NCBI RefSeq assembly: GCF_035989305.1
Contig: NZ_CP108514.1
Span: 7,854,501-7,918,500 of the forward strand
Length of the DNA stretch: 64,000 bases
Origin: Streptomyces sp. NBC_01233
Lineage (GTDB): Bacteria > Actinomycetota > Actinomycetes > Streptomycetales > Streptomycetaceae
Direction of reading: 5' to 3'
In this document: positions 63,610 through 64,000 of the stretch, one piece after another
How positions within the stretch are numbered: position 1 is the first letter of the stretch
Layout: each line of letters opens with the position of its first letter
Program-made: the position numbers and the translations under genes
The notes under the pieces: model-generated
Told to the model about the DNA's origin: nothing
The model's input: the letters and a program-made list of their open reading frames with translations, nothing else
The model's database searches: none

Positions 63610-64000
63610 TAGTGCTTGGTCAGGTGAGGTGTGGTCGAGCGTGTCTTTCTGGTCCGGAGTTGCGTTGAGTGGGCATGACTCCGGACGAGATCGCTGTAGT
63701 GCGTGGCGAGTTGGAGGATTTCGCGGCGGAGGTGTTCGAGCCTTTCGCGCGGAACGATCAGCGTCGGTGGGGAAAGGTCTACCTGCGGGGCTTGCTGACC
63801 GACGGGCAGCGCAAGTCGGTCGAGCCGATGGCAGCACGGCTGGGTGAGGACGGGAACCGGCAGGCCCTGGCCCATTTCGTGACCACCAGCCCGTGGGATC
63901 CCGCCCATATCCGGGCCAGGCTGGCCTGGAAGATGGAAACGGCGGTCCGGCCGACCACTTTGATCTTTGATGACACCGGGTTCCTCAAAGACGGCAATGC
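63610..64000 (+). mobile_element. IS701-type element, cut by the right edge
   Basis: It begins TAGTGCTTGGTCAGG directly after the shared CTAG at 63606-63609. Only the first 391 bases are in the window. Confidence 0.85.
63675..64000 (+). CDS. IS701-family transposase, N-terminal part (runs off the edge)
   Basis: From the ATG, 108 residues are visible: MTPDEIAVVRGELEDFAAEV, NDQRRWGKVYLRGLLTDGQR and the first catalytic region TLIFDDTGFLKDGN. It is related to, but distinct from, the element to its left, and lies in the opposite orientation. Confidence 0.88.
   Translation, partial: MTPDEIAVVRGELEDFAAEVFEPFARNDQRRWGKVYLRGLLTDGQRKSVEPMAARLGEDGNRQALAHFVTTSPWDPAHIRARLAWKMETAVRPTTLIFDDTGFLKDGN

Overview
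The window is high-GC actinobacterial DNA, most like Streptomyces. Many genes start with GTG or TTG, neighbouring genes often overlap by four bases (ATGA or GTGA), and the core genes are of actinobacterial type. It falls into four parts: a natural-product gene cluster, a few stable chromosomal genes, a roughly 37 kb graveyard of nested insertion sequences, and a right flank carrying a tyrosine-recombinase element.

Positions 1-14173 hold a phenylpropanoid-type cluster in two arms. The minus-strand arm reads tyrosine ammonia-lyase, a heme-type tyrosine-hydroxylase-like protein, an O-methyltransferase, a decayed CoA ligase, two cytochromes P450, a hotdog thioesterase, an aldo/keto reductase stub, and the adenylation domain of a carboxylic acid reductase that leaves the window. 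The plus-strand arm is an intact 4-coumarate:CoA-ligase-like enzyme overlapping an aldo/keto reductase. A reasonable inference is tyrosine (or DOPA) to hydroxycinnamate, methylation, then activation or reduction to an aldehyde or alcohol, with P450 tailoring. The product is unknown. The 3 kb between the arms holds only an IS3 wreck and scraps.

Positions 14174-20020 contain an IS110 element, an intact recD2 helicase, a dnaE-type scrap and a truncated HEPN-like gene. From 19993 to 55925 there are IS3, IS4, IS5, IS21, IS110, IS630, IS701, IS1182, IS1380 and IS1634 elements. Many have readable target duplications, so their order of insertion can be worked out. Stranded among them are a type III polyketide synthase, a DnaB-N-domain repeat protein split by IS21, a DUF6233-like gene and several truncated hypotheticals. 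Two 1,521-bp IS4 copies that look identical lie 14 kb apart in the same orientation.

Positions 55950-64000 return to chromosome-like genes: a YigZ/IMPACT protein, half a tRNA-Arg, a NucS/DUF5655-like nuclease gene split by a three-gene Tn554-like element, and a cold-shock gene whose stop codon is the target site of an IS701 element. A second IS701 abuts that one and leaves the window.

The most unusual observations are these. (1) The phenylpropanoid cluster contains a carboxylic acid reductase. (2) Unrelated IS701 elements share a -1-frame C-terminal extension placed at a slippery tract. (3) In one IS701 the YTAR target duplication itself supplies the transposase stop codon. (4) One IS701 has 141-bp terminal inverted repeats. 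(5) The recombinase trio sits inside a nuclease gene.
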